Under the pieces are notes generated by a model, which saw only the letters and a list, made by a program, of their open reading frames with translations, was not told the DNA's origin and did not search any database. From Gaiellasilicea sp035525905 (GTDB lineage Bacteria; Actinomycetota; Thermoleophilia; Gaiellales; Gaiellaceae), in contig DATLDK010000105.1 of the NCBI GenBank assembly GCA_035525905.1, forward strand, positions 1-12,745: a DNA stretch of 12,745 bases, given 5' to 3'. Of the stretch, positions 7,020-12,745 are shown in pieces. How positions within the stretch are numbered: the first letter of the stretch is position 1; the number at the start of each line of letters is the position of its first letter. Made by a program: the position numbers and the translations under genes.

Positions 7020-8443
7020 GATGCAGCGCTCTCGTCCTCCCCGGGATCCATCGCCGGCTCCTGCTCGGCTTCGGAAGTCTCCTCGACCGCAACGGCTCCG
7101 ACCGGCTCGAGCGACTCGGCCTCGGCTGGCGTAGCGGTCTCCTCGACCTCGGCGGCGGCGACGGTCTCGGGCGGCTCCTGGCCGACCATCTCCTGGTGGG
7201 CCGGCACGCCGCAGTAGCGGGTGCCCGGCAAAGCGGCGTTCGGGCAGCGCTTCCCGTTCGAGAGGATGGCGGCGCAGCGGCCGGAGTAGTCGCCGCCCTC
7301 ACCGTCGCCCTCGCCTGCGAAGGCCGCCTCGGCCTCGGCCTGGGCGAACTCCTCATCGGACTGGATGTCCACCTTCCAGCCGGTCAGGCGGGCTGCGAGA
7401 CGCGCGTTCAGCCCGTCCTTGCCGATCGCGAGCGCGAGCTGGTCGTTCGGCACGACGACGGTGGCCTCTTTCGTCTCGTCGTCGATGTACACCTCGCGCA
7501 CGCGCGCGGGGGAAAGCGCCTTGGCGACGAAGCGCGCCGGCTCCGCGTTCCAGGGGATGATGTCGATCTTCTCGCCGCGGAGCTCCGAGACGACCATGCG
7601 CACGCGCGAGCCACGAGGGCCGACGCACGCGCCGACCGGGTCGACTCCCTGGGCGTGCGACTCGACAGCGATCTTCGCGCGATAGCCGGGCTCGCGGGCA
7701 ACACCGCGGATCTCGACGAGCCCGTCTGCGATCTCGGGCACCTCGAGCTCGAAGAGGGTCTTGATCAGCTCGGGATCGCGCCGGGACAGGATCACCTGCG
7801 GGCCCTTCGTGCCCGAGCGGACCTCGGTGATGACGGCCTTGATCCGGGAGCCTTGCTCGTAGCGCTCGCCGTCGACTTGCTCCGAGCGCGGCAGCAGGGC
7901 CTCGACCTTGCCGAGGTCGACGAGGACGTTGTTGCGGTCCCCGGCCTGCTGGACGATGCCCGTCACGACCTCGCCCTGGCGGTCGATGTACTCCTCGTAC
8001 ATCATCGCGCGCTCGGCCTCGCGGATCCGCTGCTGGATCACCTGCTTGGCCGTCATCGCCGCGATGCGGCCAAAGTCATTCGGGGTGACGTCGGCGCGCG
8101 CGATCTGCTCCTCCGGGACCTGGTCCCAGTCCAGCTCGAGCTCGTCCTGGTTGATCAGCGTGTGCTGCTTCTCGCCGGTCTCCTCCTCGAGGCGCTCGAG
8201 CTCCTCGATCTTGGCCTCCATCGCCTCGTCGAGCAGGCGCGCCTCGAGATCGCCCGGGATCTCGATCGAGAAAACGCGGAACTCTCCCTCGTCGTCGAGC
8301 TCGACAGCTGCGTGCCTGGCGGCGCCGGGAGTCTTCTTGTAGGCGGCGAGGAGCGCGTCTTCGAGCGCGCTGACGACCGTGTTCTCCTCGATCCCCTTCT
8401 CGCGCTCGAGGCCTCGGATGTGCTCGATGATCTCCTGCGACAT
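7016..8443 (-). CDS. nusA: Transcription termination/antitermination factor NusA with Cys-rich C-terminal extension
   Basis: NusA binds RNA polymerase and modulates pausing, termination and antitermination. The 475-residue protein has the N-terminal RNAP-binding domain (1-150), an S1 domain (about 155-222), KH1 with GACVGPRGSRV (271-281) and KH2 with LAIGKDGLNARL (338-349). The core ends near residue 362. A further 113 residues follow: an acidic linker, a cluster with C390, C400, C411 and H416 (C-x9-C-x10-C-x4-H, zinc-knuckle-like), then an acidic low-complexity tail. The N-terminal domain also has an extra Glu-rich stretch at about 64-112. The ATG at 8443 is chosen because AAGGAG lies seven bases upstream, overlapping the rimP stop. 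A longer frame runs back across rimP, but that part is not NusA-like. Confidence 0.97.
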   Translation of the reverse strand: MSQEIIEHIRGLEREKGIEENTVVSALEDALLAAYKKTPGAARHAAVELDDEGEFRVFSIEIPGDLEARLLDEAMEAKIEELERLEEETGEKQHTLINQDELELDWDQVPEEQIARADVTPNDFGRIAAMTAKQVIQQRIREAERAMMYEEYIDRQGEVVTGIVQQAGDRNNVLVDLGKVEALLPRSEQVDGERYEQGSRIKAVITEVRSGTKGPQVILSRRDPELIKTLFELEVPEIADGLVEIRGVAREPGYRAKIAVESHAQGVDPVGACVGPRGSRVRMVVSELRGEKIDIIPWNAEPARFVAKALSPARVREVYIDDETKEATVVVPNDQLALAIGKDGLNARLAARLTGWKVDIQSDEEFAQAEAEAAFAGEGDGEGGDYSGRCAAILSNGKRCPNAALPGTRYCGVPAHQEMVGQEPPETVAAAEVEETATPAEAESLEPVGAVAVEETSEAEQEPAMDPGEDESAAS

Positions 8444-8450
8444 CTCTCTG

Positions 8451-8456
8451 CTCCTT
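8451..8456 (-). promoter_or_regulatory. Ribosome binding site of nusA
   Basis: On the minus strand AAGGAG lies seven bases before the nusA ATG and overlaps the TAA stop of rimP (TAAGGAG). It is a near-consensus Shine-Dalgarno sequence. It settles the start at MSQEIIEHIR rather than any codon in the longer upstream open frame. Confidence 0.85.
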
Positions 8457-8895
8457 AGCCTTCGTAGATCAGGTTGCCCCGGACGATCTCGTCGTACGGA
8501 ATCTCGATTGCGTCCTTGCCGGTCTGGACGACCACCGCGCGCTCGCCGGCGCTCACGACTTCGCCCTTGAGCCGCCTCCGCGCCGGCGTGCGCAGGGCGA
8601 CCTGCCGGCCGATCGCGTTGCGGAAGTGCTCTCGCCTGCGGAGCGGGCGCTCGATTCCCGGCGAGGAGACGTCGATCGCGTACTCGTCCAGGTAGTCGCG
8701 CAGCACGTCGGTGACGCGCGCGCACAGGGCGTGGTCGACTCCGCCTGCGTGGTCGACGAAGACGGTAAAGCGAGCGGGACCAGCCAGCTCGACCGCGAGG
8801 ACCTCGACGCCCGGCAGGGCCGCCTCTACCTCGCGTTCGATCTGCTTCGTCAAGCTGCGCTCTTTCTCGTGGGTGTTGCTCGCCGTGTCGGTCAA
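8455..8895 (-). CDS. rimP: Ribosome maturation factor RimP
   Basis: RimP is needed for early maturation of the 30S subunit. The 146-residue protein has the N-terminal alpha/beta domain, with FVDHAGGVDHALCARVTDVL (46-65) and the family hallmark IDVSSPGIERPLRR (74-87). The C-terminal SH3-like barrel covers about 96-146 and ends IPYDEIVRGNLIYEG. The start is the rare codon TTG at 8895-8893. It is supported by GAGGAGG exactly seven bases upstream, and no ATG or GTG lies in a better place. It is the first gene of the nusA-infB operon, as in most bacteria, and is followed after 11 bases by nusA. Confidence 0.94.
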   Translation of the reverse strand: MTDTASNTHEKERSLTKQIEREVEAALPGVEVLAVELAGPARFTVFVDHAGGVDHALCARVTDVLRDYLDEYAIDVSSPGIERPLRRREHFRNAIGRQVALRTPARRRLKGEVVSAGERAVVVQTGKDAIEIPYDEIVRGNLIYEG

Positions 8896-8902
8896 AATGT
8901 GG

Positions 8903-8909
8903 CCTCCTC
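8903..8909 (-). promoter_or_regulatory. Strong ribosome binding site of rimP
   Basis: The minus strand reads GAGGAGG here, with a seven-base gap to TTG at 8895. This strong site decides the unusual TTG start. It lies almost directly after the T-run of the hairpin at 8915-8937, so folding of the leader could affect access to it. Confidence 0.8.
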
Positions 8910-8937
8910 AACAAAAATGGGCGCTGCGCGCCCATTT
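8910..8937 (-). terminator. Intrinsic-terminator-like hairpin between dtd and rimP (terminator or attenuator)
   Basis: Read on the minus strand, AAATGGGCGC pairs with GCGCCCATTT across a three-base loop (GCA), giving a perfect 10-bp stem at 8937-8915. It is followed by TTGTT, so the stem and tract together end TTTTTGTT. This is the form of a Rho-independent terminator in minus-strand transcription. It lies about 41 bases after the dtd stop and only 19 bases before the rimP start codon. It may end dtd transcripts. Because there is almost no room for a promoter between it and rimP, it could instead act as an attenuator in the rimP-nusA leader. On the plus strand there is no T-tract after the stem. 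Confidence 0.7.
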
Positions 8938-8964
8938 CGTCCAGCAGGTGAAAATGGTGGAGGA

Positions 8965-8973
8965 AGTGTAGCA
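8965..8973 (-). promoter_or_regulatory. Possible extended -10 promoter for the rimP-nusA operon
   Basis: The minus strand reads TGCTACACT, which resembles an extended -10 element (TGnTAnnnT), just after the dtd stop codon. No convincing -35 is seen at the usual distance. If used, transcription would start near 8957 and the transcript would carry the hairpin in a leader of about 60 bases. This is a weak pattern match only. Confidence 0.25.
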
Positions 8974-8978
8974 AGCGG

Positions 8979-9425
8979 CTATCCGCCGAGCGTCTCCAGG
9001 ACGATCGTGACCGGGCCGTCGTTCAGCAGCTCGATCTCCATCTTCGCGCCGAAGACGCCGGTCTCGACGGCAACGCCGAGTTCGCGCAGGGCGGAGCAGA
9101 ATCTCTCGTAGAGAGGCTCGGCATGCTCGGGGCGCGCCGCGCCGGTGAAGCTCGGGCGGTTCCCCTTGGTCGTGTCCGCGAGCAGGGTGAACTGGCTGAC
9201 GACGAGGGCGGCGCCGCCCGTGTCCGCCAGGGAGCGGTCGACGCGACCCGCATCGTCCTCGAAGACACGCAGCCGCGCGACCTTCCCTGCGAGCCGCTCC
9301 GCATCCTCGCGCTGGTCTGCGCCCCCGACTCCGAGCAGGACGAGGAGCCCTGGGCCGATCCCGCTGCGCAGCTCGCCCTGAATCGACACCGAGGCACGCG
9401 AAACCCGCTGCAAAACGGCCTTCAT
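8979..9425 (-). CDS. dtd: D-aminoacyl-tRNA deacylase
   Basis: DTD hydrolyses D-amino acids (and glycine mischarged on tRNA-Ala) from tRNA, protecting translation from wrong chirality. The 148 residues begin MKAVLQRVSRASVSIQGELR. They contain the two active-site motifs: SQFTL (77-81), followed by LADTTKGNRPSF, and NDGPVT (135-140), which holds the Gly-cisPro pair G137-P138. The length is that of the family. ATG at 9425 is chosen because MKAVLQRV is the conserved N-terminus; the open frame extends upstream but is not DTD-like and would run into the divergent gene. A CAGG motif a few bases upstream is a weak ribosome binding site. The gene lies ahead of rimP in the same direction with an 83-base spacer, so it may or may not be part of that transcript. 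Confidence 0.96.
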   Translation of the reverse strand: MKAVLQRVSRASVSIQGELRSGIGPGLLVLLGVGGADQREDAERLAGKVARLRVFEDDAGRVDRSLADTGGAALVVSQFTLLADTTKGNRPSFTGAARPEHAEPLYERFCSALRELGVAVETGVFGAKMEIELLNDGPVTIVLETLGG

Positions 9426-9450
9426 CCGGCCTGATTGAACCTCATGTGGA

Positions 9451-9462
9451 GCCGCCGGCGGC
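9451..9462. repeat. 12-bp perfect palindrome in the dtd / ATPase divergent spacer
   Basis: GCCGCCGGCGGC is a perfect inverted repeat in the 52-base spacer between the divergent dtd and PilB-type genes. It could be an operator, but in DNA this GC-rich such palindromes also arise by chance. I see no convincing promoter for either gene in this spacer. Confidence 0.3.
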
Positions 9463-9477
9463 CGATAACCCGGGACG

Positions 9478-11163
9478 ATGGAAGCAGCAGCACATCCCTG
9501 GCCCGCACTCGGAGCGCTCCTGCTCCGCGACGGCGTGCTCACGGTGGAGCAGCTCGAGCTTGCCCTGGGGGAGCGGGACGGCTCCGGCAAGCGCCTCGGC
9601 GAGATCCTCGTCGACCGGGGGTACGTCACCCCGACGCAGGTGTGTCGCGTGCTCGCCGAGCAGCACGAGCTGCCGTTCATCGACCTTGCCCGCGAGACGA
9701 TCGACATGGGCGCTGCCGGCCTCCTCTCCGAGTCGCTTGCTCGGCGCTACAACGCAATCCCCGTCCGGTTCCTCGCCGACGGCGCGGTGCTCGTGGCCGT
9801 CAACGATCCGACGAACGTGATGGCTGCGGACGACCTCCGGCTCGCGCTTGGCGCGGCGGTTCGGGTGGGAGTTGCTTCAGGGGACGCGATCGCGCACGCG
9901 ATCACCCGGATCTACTCGGCAGAGCTGGACTTCGACGAGGAGGTGGAGCTGCCGGAAGAGCCCGGCGCGACCGTCGTCGATCTTCGTGAGGCGGCGGCGG
10001 GCGCACCGGCCACGAAGCAGGTGAACGCGGTCCTCGGCCGCGCAATCGAGCTCGGCGCCTCCGATGTCCATTTCACGCCGCAGCGCAAGCGTCTCCTCGT
10101 CCGCGCTCGCGTCGACGGCGTGATGCGCGAGCTCGCCACGATTCCGAAGACGCTTCAGCCCGCCGTCACCAGCCGCCTGAAGGTGATGGCCGAGCTCGAC
10201 ATCGCCGAGAAGCGCGCGCCCCAAGACGGGCGACTCTCGCTCCGCTCCGGAGACCGGACGATCGACCTCCGCGTCGCCGTCCTCCCCACGACCTTCGGCG
10301 AGAAGGTGACGCTGCGGATCATGGGCTCCGGCCAGGCTGCCGTGTCGCTCGAGGAGCTCGGCATGAGCGACTCGGCCGCGGCCGCTCTCGCCGCTGCCGT
10401 CGGCCAGCCCTTCGGCGCGATCATCATTGTCGGCCCGACCGGGAGCGGGAAGTCCACGACGCTGCACGCGGCGCTCAGCAAGCTCGACAGCAACGAGCGC
10501 CAGATCACGACGATCGAGGACCCGGTCGAGTACATGGTGCCGAACGCAGACCAGATCGAGGTCAACCCGCGCGCGGGCCTCACGTTCGCGAGCGGGCTGC
10601 GCACGATCCTCCGTTCCGACCCCGACGTGATTCTCGTCGGGGAGATCCGCGACGAGGAGACCGCGGACATCGCGTTTCAGGCGGCGATGACCGGCCACAT
10701 GGTGCTGAGCTCGCTGCACGCCCAGAACGCGGCCAGCGCGATCGCGCGGCTGAAGGACATGGGCGTCGACTCCGGGCTGATCGCGACCTCGCTGAACTGC
10801 ATCGTCGCGCAGCGGCTCGCGCGGAAGCTGTGCGAGAGCTGCCGGGAGTCGTACGTCCCGGACGAGAGCGAGCTCGCGGCCGTGGGGCTACCCGCGTTCG
10901 AGCACGGCAACACGCACCTCTTCCGCGCCGCAGGGTGCGAGGCCTGCTCGTTCACCGGCTACACCGGTCGTGTCGGTCTCTTCGAGGTGATGGCGATCCG
11001 CGGCGAGCTCCGCAGCCTGATCGCAGGCTCGACCGAGGAGATCTTCGCGGCCGCCGTCCAGGGCGGGATGACGACGATGCGCCAAGACGGGATTCGGCTC
11101 GCGCTGGCGGGTACCACCTCGCTCGCGGAGGTCTCCCGCGTCACCGGCGAGAGGATGACCTAA
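9478..11163 (+). CDS. GspE/PilB-type secretion or type IV pilus assembly ATPase
   Basis: This is the hexameric cytoplasmic ATPase that drives pilin or pseudopilin assembly in type IV pilus or type II secretion systems. The 561 residues hold an N-terminal MshEN/GspE_N domain (about 10-150) and an N2 domain with ASDVHFTPQ (194-202). The ATPase core has Walker A GPTGSGKST (319-327), the Asp box EDPVEY (347-352), Walker B in SDPDVILVGEIRD (380-392) and the His box GHMVLSSLHAQNA (406-418). The zinc-binding tetracysteine (C452, C455, C487, C490) is intact, typical of PilB/GspE and not of PilT, so an extension or secretion role is likely. ATG at 9478 has a GGGA just upstream. No pilin, PilC or prepilin peptidase gene is in the window, so its partners lie elsewhere. 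The stop overlaps the convergent TPR gene. Confidence 0.94.
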   Translation: MEAAAHPWPALGALLLRDGVLTVEQLELALGERDGSGKRLGEILVDRGYVTPTQVCRVLAEQHELPFIDLARETIDMGAAGLLSESLARRYNAIPVRFLADGAVLVAVNDPTNVMAADDLRLALGAAVRVGVASGDAIAHAITRIYSAELDFDEEVELPEEPGATVVDLREAAAGAPATKQVNAVLGRAIELGASDVHFTPQRKRLLVRARVDGVMRELATIPKTLQPAVTSRLKVMAELDIAEKRAPQDGRLSLRSGDRTIDLRVAVLPTTFGEKVTLRIMGSGQAAVSLEELGMSDSAAAALAAAVGQPFGAIIIVGPTGSGKSTTLHAALSKLDSNERQITTIEDPVEYMVPNADQIEVNPRAGLTFASGLRTILRSDPDVILVGEIRDEETADIAFQAAMTGHMVLSSLHAQNAASAIARLKDMGVDSGLIATSLNCIVAQRLARKLCESCRESYVPDESELAAVGLPAFEHGNTHLFRAAGCEACSFTGYTGRVGLFEVMAIRGELRSLIAGSTEEIFAAAVQGGMTTMRQDGIRLALAGTTSLAEVSRVTGERMT

Positions 11164-11531
11164 GCCTCACCGGGCTCTGGCCGGTCGAGCTCCATGATGC
11201 GCTCGGCATAGTGCTCGCTGTTCGGCGAGAGCGAACTGGCGAGCTTGTAGTGCCCGTTCGCCTCCGCATCGCGCCCCTGCTTCTCGAGCGCACGGCCGAG
11301 CGCGTAATGGGCGTAGTCGTCCGCCGCCGACAGCTCGAGCACTGCCCGGAACTCGGCCTCGGCCTCCCGCCAGCGCTGAATGCGGAAGTACGCGATCCCG
11401 AGCGCCTCTCTAATCGATGCCTTGTCCGGCTCGAGCTTCTTCGCCTTCTCGAGCGCGACGGTGGCCTGGGCGGCCATGCCGCCTTTGAGATGACTGCGAC
11501 CCAGCTGGAAGAAGTCGTAGGCGTCGGTCAT
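11160..11531 (-). CDS. Small TPR-repeat protein
   Basis: The 123-residue protein consists almost wholly of about three tetratricopeptide repeats (roughly 5-37, 38-71 and 72-105), as shown by the spacing of Leu/Gly/Ala/Pro in segments such as ALGIAYFRIQRWREAEAEF and ALGRALEKQGRDAEANGHY. TPRs mediate protein-protein contacts. There is no signal peptide or membrane segment, so it is probably cytoplasmic. ATG at 11531 is chosen because GAGG lies five bases upstream. It overlaps the nucleotidyltransferase stop by four bases (ATGA), so the two are likely co-translated. The TAG stop overlaps the TAA stop of the convergent ATPase gene. The binding partner is unknown. Confidence 0.87.
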   Translation of the reverse strand: MTDAYDFFQLGRSHLKGGMAAQATVALEKAKKLEPDKASIREALGIAYFRIQRWREAEAEFRAVLELSAADDYAHYALGRALEKQGRDAEANGHYKLASSLSPNSEHYAERIMELDRPEPGEA

Positions 11532-12196
11532 AGAGACCTCAGATAGGGGAAGTTCAGCTCCAGCACGTCCAGCGGCGCCGTCAGATCGCGCGTCTGCCCG
11601 ATCTCCACCGCCGCAATCTGCTCTCCCGCGTCGATCGCCGCTTGAAACGCATTGCCGAGCTCCCAAGGTGGAGCGTCGGTGCAGAGGCGCTCGTGCACGG
11701 GCGGGCCGACCGCCCACAGCGGCGCCGCCGCGAACGGCGCGGGCCCGTCGGGAGCGACCACGCGCTCGACGAAGCCGTCGCGGACGCGCACGGTTGCTCC
11801 TTCCACCCCGCGCCGAACGGCAATCGAACCGGCCCTTGCTTCGGCGCGTGCGAATGAGGCGATCGATCCGGCGGGAAACGCCGTGTCCGCGGCGAGCACG
11901 AGATAAGGCGGCTCCTCCTCTGCCCGCCGGACCGCGTCGGCGGACCCCTCGGGCTCCGGCTGACTGACATAGCGAAGCGAGACGCCGAACCCGCTGCCGT
12001 CGCCGAGCAACCGCCGCACCTGGTCGCCGAGGTGACCGGTCACGACCGTGACGTGAGGACAGCCGGCCGCAGCCAGATCGCGCACCAACCGTGCGACGAC
12101 GGGTCTCCCGTCGACCGGGAGGACGGCCTTCGCGTAGCGTTCCGTGAGCGGACGCAGCCTGGTGCCGAGACCGGCGGCCATGACCACAGCCGGCAT
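11528..12196 (-). CDS. NDP-sugar pyrophosphorylase-like nucleotidyltransferase
   Basis: Family members join a nucleoside triphosphate to a sugar-1-phosphate to make activated sugars for cell-surface glycans. The 222 residues begin MPAVVMAAGLGTRLRPLTER, with the nucleotide-binding loop GLGTRLRPLT (9-18), a conserved lysine K23 in AKAVLPV (the family usually has PK), GSADAV (84-89) and the metal-site-like LVLAADTAF with D104. The C-terminal part is short and weakly conserved. There is no left-handed beta-helix domain, so it is a minimal enzyme. ATG at 12196 shares one base with the stop of the upstream gene; a GTG one codon earlier (12199) is equally possible. The substrate (glucose, mannose or other sugar phosphate) cannot be assigned. 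It is co-transcribed with the TPR gene. Confidence 0.88.
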   Translation of the reverse strand: MPAVVMAAGLGTRLRPLTERYAKAVLPVDGRPVVARLVRDLAAAGCPHVTVVTGHLGDQVRRLLGDGSGFGVSLRYVSQPEPEGSADAVRRAEEEPPYLVLAADTAFPAGSIASFARAEARAGSIAVRRGVEGATVRVRDGFVERVVAPDGPAPFAAAPLWAVGPPVHERLCTDAPPWELGNAFQAAIDAGEQIAAVEIGQTRDLTAPLDVLELNFPYLRSL

Positions 12197-12745
12197 CACG
12201 CGCGGAGCGACCTGAGCGTGAGGAGTCCCCGAAACCGTGCCGCCCGGCCGAGTCCGTCTCGGATCACGCGAAGCAGCGCGCGGAGCTCGCGGCGCGCGGT
12301 GACAGCGGCTGCGGCGCTCGACGCCGGTGTGCCGAAGCGCGCCTGCGCGAGCGCCGCCGTGAAGCGCCGTGCGTCGGCCCCGAGCTCGTCCTGCACCAGC
12401 TGCCGCAGCTCCTCGGGCGTAGCGCTCGGGCTGACCGCGAGCCGTTGGTCCGCGAGGAAGTCGGCCAGCTCGCGGCGAGCCGCACCGGCGAGCCGCCGTG
12501 GGTCCCGGGTCAGGTAGCGGAGACGCCGGCGGATGAGCTTGGCGATGCCGATGGCGCCGGCCGCCAGCAGCGCCAGCGCGAGCAGGAACCAGACGGTTCG
12601 CGAGCCGTTCGCTCCCTCGCCGCTGCCCCTTGCGCGACCTCGCTCCGCGAGCCGCTCCTTGAGCAGGAAACGGTCGAGCTCGCTGGCTCCGGTGACGCCG
12701 CCACGGGGCGGGCCGAATGCATCTGCTGCGTCGCCCGCGTTGAAG
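12196..12745 (-). CDS. C-terminus of TgpA-like membrane transglutaminase (DUF4129-like end), 5' end outside window
   Basis: The frame is open for 182 codons from the window edge to a TGA at 12198-12196. The visible part has a Gly/Ala/Ser-rich stretch (1-48) and one membrane helix (about 51-70, VWFLLALALLAAGAIGIAKL), then a strongly basic flank (IRRRLRYLTRDPRR). A helical cytoplasmic domain follows, with ARRELADFLADQRLAVSPSATPEELRQLV (89-117) and ARFGTP. A last membrane helix, basic residues, then a 'TPEEL ... RFG' segment matches what I know of the C-terminal DUF4129 region of TgpA-type transglutaminases. The catalytic domain would lie beyond the window, so it cannot be checked. It is the first visible gene of the nucleotidyltransferase-TPR set. 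The identification rests on general architecture. Confidence 0.6.
   Translation of the reverse strand, partial: FNAGDAADAFGPPRGGVTGASELDRFLLKERLAERGRARGSGEGANGSRTVWFLLALALLAAGAIGIAKLIRRRLRYLTRDPRRLAGAARRELADFLADQRLAVSPSATPEELRQLVQDELGADARRFTAALAQARFGTPASSAAAAVTARRELRALLRVIRDGLGRAARFRGLLTLRSLRA

Noticed and set aside
7010..8458. A 482-codon open frame on the plus strand opposite nusA
   Set aside because: It is a mirror of the nusA coding strand in high-GC DNA, its product is Leu/Asp/Arg-rich low complexity with no known motif, and nusA is unmistakable.
8444..8974. N-terminal extension of nusA across rimP (open frame of 652 codons)
   Set aside because: The extension reads rimP out of frame. 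The near-consensus AAGGAG before the ATG at 8443 and the conserved NusA N-terminus fix the start.
8896..8978. A tRNA or small RNA gene ahead of rimP, as with metY in E. coli
   Set aside because: The 83-base spacer has one simple hairpin and no cloverleaf, T-loop or CCA-like features.
9435..9469. TTGAAC and GATAAC as a promoter for the PilB-type gene
   Set aside because: The spacer is 23 bases, well outside the usual 16-19, so this is not a convincing promoter.
9426..9707. Upstream extension of dtd (open frame of 242 codons)
   Set aside because: DTD proteins start at MKAVLQRV, and the extension would lie over the N-terminus of the divergent ATPase gene.
11169..11185. ACCGG ... CCGGT inverted repeat after the ATPase stop as a terminator
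   Set aside because: The stem is only five pairs with a seven-base loop, there is no T-run on either strand, and it lies within the coding end of the TPR gene.
1..12745. Mobile element, prophage, CRISPR or defence system
   Set aside because: I saw no transposase, integrase, direct-repeat array, nuclease or toxin-antitoxin pair, and composition looks even across the window; the genes are mainly housekeeping.

Overview
This 12.7 kb window is high-GC chromosomal DNA. It is gene-dense and mostly on the minus strand, with no intergenic gap longer than about 85 bases. The gene order rimP-nusA-ylxR-infB-ylxP-rbfA-nrnA-truB-ribF, the GC-rich codon use, the frequent GTG starts and the lack of ylxQ suggest an actinobacterium. 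The short IF2 (655 aa) and a PilB/GspE-type ATPase nearby fit a deep-branching class such as Thermoleophilia better than Streptomyces or Mycobacterium. That placement is inference only; there is no rRNA here to confirm it.

Region 1 (1-8895, minus strand, read from high to low coordinate) is the translation/transcription operon. It holds rimP (30S maturation), nusA (elongation factor), ylxR, infB (IF2), ylxP (DUF503), rbfA (30S maturation), nrnA (DHH oligoribonuclease), truB (tRNA pseudouridine-55 synthase) and ribF (FMN/FAD synthesis). It runs on into a two-gene ABC-2 exporter, whose permease is cut by the window start. Almost every junction overlaps by a few bases (ATGA, GTGA, TGATG or TAGTG) or is separated by fewer than 25 bases, so the unit is probably one transcript with translational coupling.

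Region 2 (8896-8978) is the leader of that operon. It holds a GC-rich hairpin followed by a T-run on the minus strand, immediately before the strong ribosome binding site of rimP. It is either the terminator of dtd or, more interestingly, an attenuator controlling the NusA operon. Region 3 is dtd (D-aminoacyl-tRNA deacylase, minus strand), followed by a short divergent spacer and a plus-strand GspE/PilB-type secretion or pilus ATPase.

Region 4 (11160-12745, minus strand) is a second overlapping set: the C-terminus of a membrane protein resembling TgpA-type transglutaminases (DUF4129 end), a sugar-1-phosphate nucleotidyltransferase-like protein and a small TPR protein. The TPR gene meets the ATPase gene tail to tail with overlapping stop codons.

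I found no CRISPR array, mobile element, rRNA or tRNA, and no clearly new multi-gene system. The points most worth a second look are the hairpin in the rimP-nusA leader and a Cys3-His, zinc-knuckle-like module in the C-terminal extension of NusA.
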